DNA of 8,128 nt from Halanaerobiales bacterium. Lineage in GTDB: Bacteria > Bacillota_F > Halanaerobiia > Halanaerobiales > DTU029. The position numbers and the translations under genes are program-made. The number at the start of each line of letters is the position of its first letter. Position 1 is the first letter of the stretch. Location of the stretch: assembly GCA_016278415.1 (NCBI GenBank), contig JADQBV010000403.1, forward strand, positions 1 to 8,128, given 5' to 3'. Of this stretch, positions 6,396 through 8,128 are shown in pieces. The notes beneath the pieces were generated by a model. The model did no database searches and had not been told where the DNA came from. It saw only the letters and a list, made by a program, of their open reading frames with translations.

Positions 6396-7580
6396 ATGAG
6401 AGAAGTTGTAATTGTTAGTGCAGTGAGGACGGCGATTGGTGTATTTGGAGGCGCTTTGAAGGATATTGAAGCAACTGAGTTGGGGGCTATTGTTATTAAA
6501 GAATCTCTAAAAAGAGATGGTATTGATGCTGATAAGATTGATGAAGTAATTATGGGTAATGTCTTGCAAGGTGGGCTTGGTCAAAACCCTGCACGGCAGG
6601 CTGCTGTAAAAGCAGGTTTGCCTTACCAGATACCAGCTGTTACTATTAATAAGGTTTGTGGTTCTGGTCTGAAGTCCGTAAATTTAGCAGCACAATCAAT
6701 AATGATTGGTGATGCTGATATTATAGTTGCAGGTGGAATGGAGAGCATGAGCCAGGCTGGTTATCTTAGTGAAAATATACGTTGGGGTAAAAAAATGGGG
6801 GATAGTGAACTTATAGATTTGATGATTAAAGATGGCTTATGGGAGGCATTTGAAGATTACCACATGGGAGTTACAGCTGAAAATATTGCTGAGAAATGGG
6901 GTATTACTCGTGAAGAGCAGGATGAGTTTGCTGCTCTAAGTCAGCAAAAAGCGGAAAGAGCAATTAATAAAGGACTTTTTAAGGATGAGATAGTAACTGT
7001 AGAGGTACCTCAGAGACGGAAAGATCCTATTCATTTTAGTACTGATGAATATCCACGTGCTGGTACTACAGTTGATAAATTAGCAAAGCTTAGAACGGTT
7101 TTTAAAAAAGAAGGTACTGTTACAGCTGGAAATGCTTCAGGAATAAATGATGGTGCAGCCGCTATTTTGTTAATGGCTGGAGAAAAGGCTAAGGAACTAG
7201 GTATTACTCCTTTGGCGAAAATAAAATCTTATGCATCAGCAGGTGTTGATCCTAAGATAATGGGAACAGGACCAATTCCAGCTACTAATAAGGCTTTAAG
7301 AAAGGCCGGTCTTAGCATAAAAGATATTGAGCTTGTGGAGGCTAATGAGGCTTTTTCAGCACAATCTATAGCTGTTCTGAGAGAATTGAATTTAAACCCT
7401 GATATAGTAAATGTAAATGGTGGAGCTATCGCTTTGGGTCATCCTATAGGTGCCAGTGGTACCAGAATATTAGTTACTCTCCTTCATGAGATGAAAAGAA
7501 GAGATCTTAGGTATGGCTTAGCAACATTATGCATAGGTGGAGGTCAGGGTTGTTCTACTATAGTTGAAAGAGGTGAATGA
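6396..7580 (+). CDS. atoB: Acetyl-CoA C-acetyltransferase (thiolase)
   Basis: A 394-residue thiolase that condenses two acetyl-CoA to acetoacetyl-CoA or splits the latter. The nucleophilic Cys88 is in NKVCGSG, Asn317 and the acid region are in VEANEAF, His349 is in [14 protein letters not shown], and the second catalytic Cys379 is in LCIGGGQG. The His156-Met157 pair in YHMGVTAEN is typical of short-chain biosynthetic or acetoacetyl-CoA thiolases rather than long-chain FadA types. Length matches the family (about 390-395), so the gene is complete. Its ribosome binding site AAGGAAG lies about 8 nt before the ATG. It lies between atoD (30 bp upstream) and atoA (start 1 nt after its stop), so all three should be made from one message. 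Called thlA in clostridia. Direction depends on acetyl-CoA and CoA levels. Confidence 0.95.
   Translation: MREVVIVSAVRTAIGVFGGALKDIEATELGAIVIKESLKRDGIDADKIDEVIMGNVLQGGLGQNPARQAAVKAGLPYQIPAVTINKVCGSGLKSVNLAAQSIMIGDADIIVAGGMESMSQAGYLSENIRWGKKMGDSELIDLMIKDGLWEAFEDYHMGVTAENIAEKWGITREEQDEFAALSQQKAERAINKGLFKDEIVTVEVPQRRKDPIHFSTDEYPRAGTTVDKLAKLRTVFKKEGTVTAGNASGINDGAAAILLMAGEKAKELGITPLAKIKSYASAGVDPKIMGTGPIPATNKALRKAGLSIKDIELVEANEAFSAQSIAVLRELNLNPDIVNVNGGAIALGHPIGASGTRILVTLLHEMKRRDLRYGLATLCIGGGQGCSTIVERGE
7571..7576 (+). promoter_or_regulatory. Ribosome binding site inside the thiolase 3' end, for the atoA TTG start
   Basis: AGGTGA at 7571-7576 lies within the last codons of the thiolase gene, 5 nt before the TTG at 7582. 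Together with the 1-nt gap between stop and start, this points to translational coupling of atoA to the thiolase. Confidence 0.6.
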
Positions 7581-7581
7581 T

Positions 7582-8128
7582 TTGAAGGCAAGGGAAAAAA
7601 TTGCTCGGCGCGTAGCTAAGATATTTAAGGATGGAGATCTGGTAAATCTGGGGATAGGTATGCCTACAATGGTAGCTGATTATATAGATAATGATATTAA
7701 GATAATACTACATTCAGAAAATGGCTTTGTAGGTTTGGGCCCTGCACCAACTGAAGAGCAAGAGGATAAAGATCTTACTAATGCGGGAGGACAACCGGTT
7801 ACTATTAAAAAGGAAGGGGCATTTTTCGATAGTGTTACTTCTTTCACGATAATCCGGGGAGGACATCTTGATGCAACTGTATTAGGCGCACTACAGGTGG
7901 ACCAACATGGTAATTTGGCCAACTGGATGATTCCTGGTAAGATGGTTCCTGGAATGGGTGGGGCAATGGATCTAACAGTTGGTGCTAAAAAAGTAATTGT
8001 AGCAACACAACATTTAACAAAAAAAGGTAAATCCAAAATTTTAAAAGAGTGCACACTACCTTTGACTGCAAGGGAACAGGTTGATTTAATTGTTACTGAG
8101 CTTGCAGTTATAGAAGTTGGTCATCAAG
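7582..8128 (+). CDS. atoA: Acetate/acetoacetate CoA-transferase, beta subunit, 3' partial
   Basis: The frame from TTG at 7582 is open to the window end and gives 182 residues of a family that is usually about 217-220 long, so roughly the last 35 are missing. It is the partner of AtoD and carries the catalytic glutamate that forms the glutamyl-CoA intermediate: Glu46 in SENGF, followed by GLGP. Other family segments are [14 protein letters not shown] (21-34), NAGGQP (67-72), [16 protein letters not shown] (92-107) and [18 protein letters not shown] near 114-131. The TTG start is preferred because AGGTGA lies 5 nt upstream and because the resulting N-terminus, with KIARRVA, lines up with E. coli AtoA as I remember it, putting the glutamate at the same number. 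A GTG at 7573 in the same frame is the alternative and would add three residues. Only 1 nt separates it from the thiolase stop. Confidence 0.92.
   Translation, partial: MKAREKIARRVAKIFKDGDLVNLGIGMPTMVADYIDNDIKIILHSENGFVGLGPAPTEEQEDKDLTNAGGQPVTIKKEGAFFDSVTSFTIIRGGHLDATVLGALQVDQHGNLANWMIPGKMVPGMGGAMDLTVGAKKVIVATQHLTKKGKSKILKECTLPLTAREQVDLIVTELAVIEVGHQ

Noticed and set aside
7680..8054. 124-codon minus-strand frame opposite atoA
   Set aside because: The + strand here encodes AtoA with its catalytic glutamate and family segments, so this is a shadow.
1..8128. tRNA, rRNA, CRISPR array, phage genes, toxin-antitoxin or defence system
   Set aside because: No cloverleaf, spaced repeat array or recognisable protein of these kinds was found on either strand.

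Overview
The window looks like chromosomal DNA of a low-GC, strictly fermentative bacterium, most likely an anaerobic member of the Bacillota (Clostridia or Halanaerobiia type). The reasons are AT-rich sequence, AGA/AGG arginine and ATA isoleucine codons, strong AGGAGG-type ribosome binding sites, TTG start codons, and a set of acetoacetyl-CoA/crotonyl-CoA genes typical of butyrate-type anaerobes. This taxonomic call is inference; no marker gene is present.

Layout, all genes on the + strand. (1) 3-278: the 3' end of a gene that begins left of the window, with an ACT-like fold pattern and no firm function. (2) 279-982: about 700 bp with no intact gene. It holds a decayed transposase orfA start (408-492), a pair of TAGACAG-type repeats, a 22-bp imperfect palindrome, and then a very AT-rich promoter and leader region. 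(3) 983-3733: an M20-family zinc hydrolase followed by an NhaC-family Na+/H+ antiporter, probably one transcript from a sigma-A-like promoter at 849-878, closed by a strong stem-loop at 3789-3823. (4) 3874 to the right edge: hbd, crt, atoD, a thiolase (atoB-like) and atoA, the last cut by the window end.

The enzymes of block 4 form a connected route. Thiolase joins two acetyl-CoA into acetoacetyl-CoA, Hbd reduces it to 3-hydroxybutyryl-CoA, and Crt dehydrates that to crotonyl-CoA. AtoD plus AtoA move CoA between acetate and short acyl or acetoacetyl groups. All steps are reversible, so the block could serve butyrate formation or the breakdown of acetoacetate, crotonate or butyrate. The butyryl-CoA dehydrogenase and electron-transfer flavoprotein needed to go between crotonyl-CoA and butyryl-CoA are not in the window.

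I see mainly well-known metabolic genes and no convincing novel system. The points most worth a second look are the thiolase gene lying between the two CoA-transferase subunit genes, the pairing of the M20 hydrolase with the antiporter, and the structured AT-rich leader in front of that pair.
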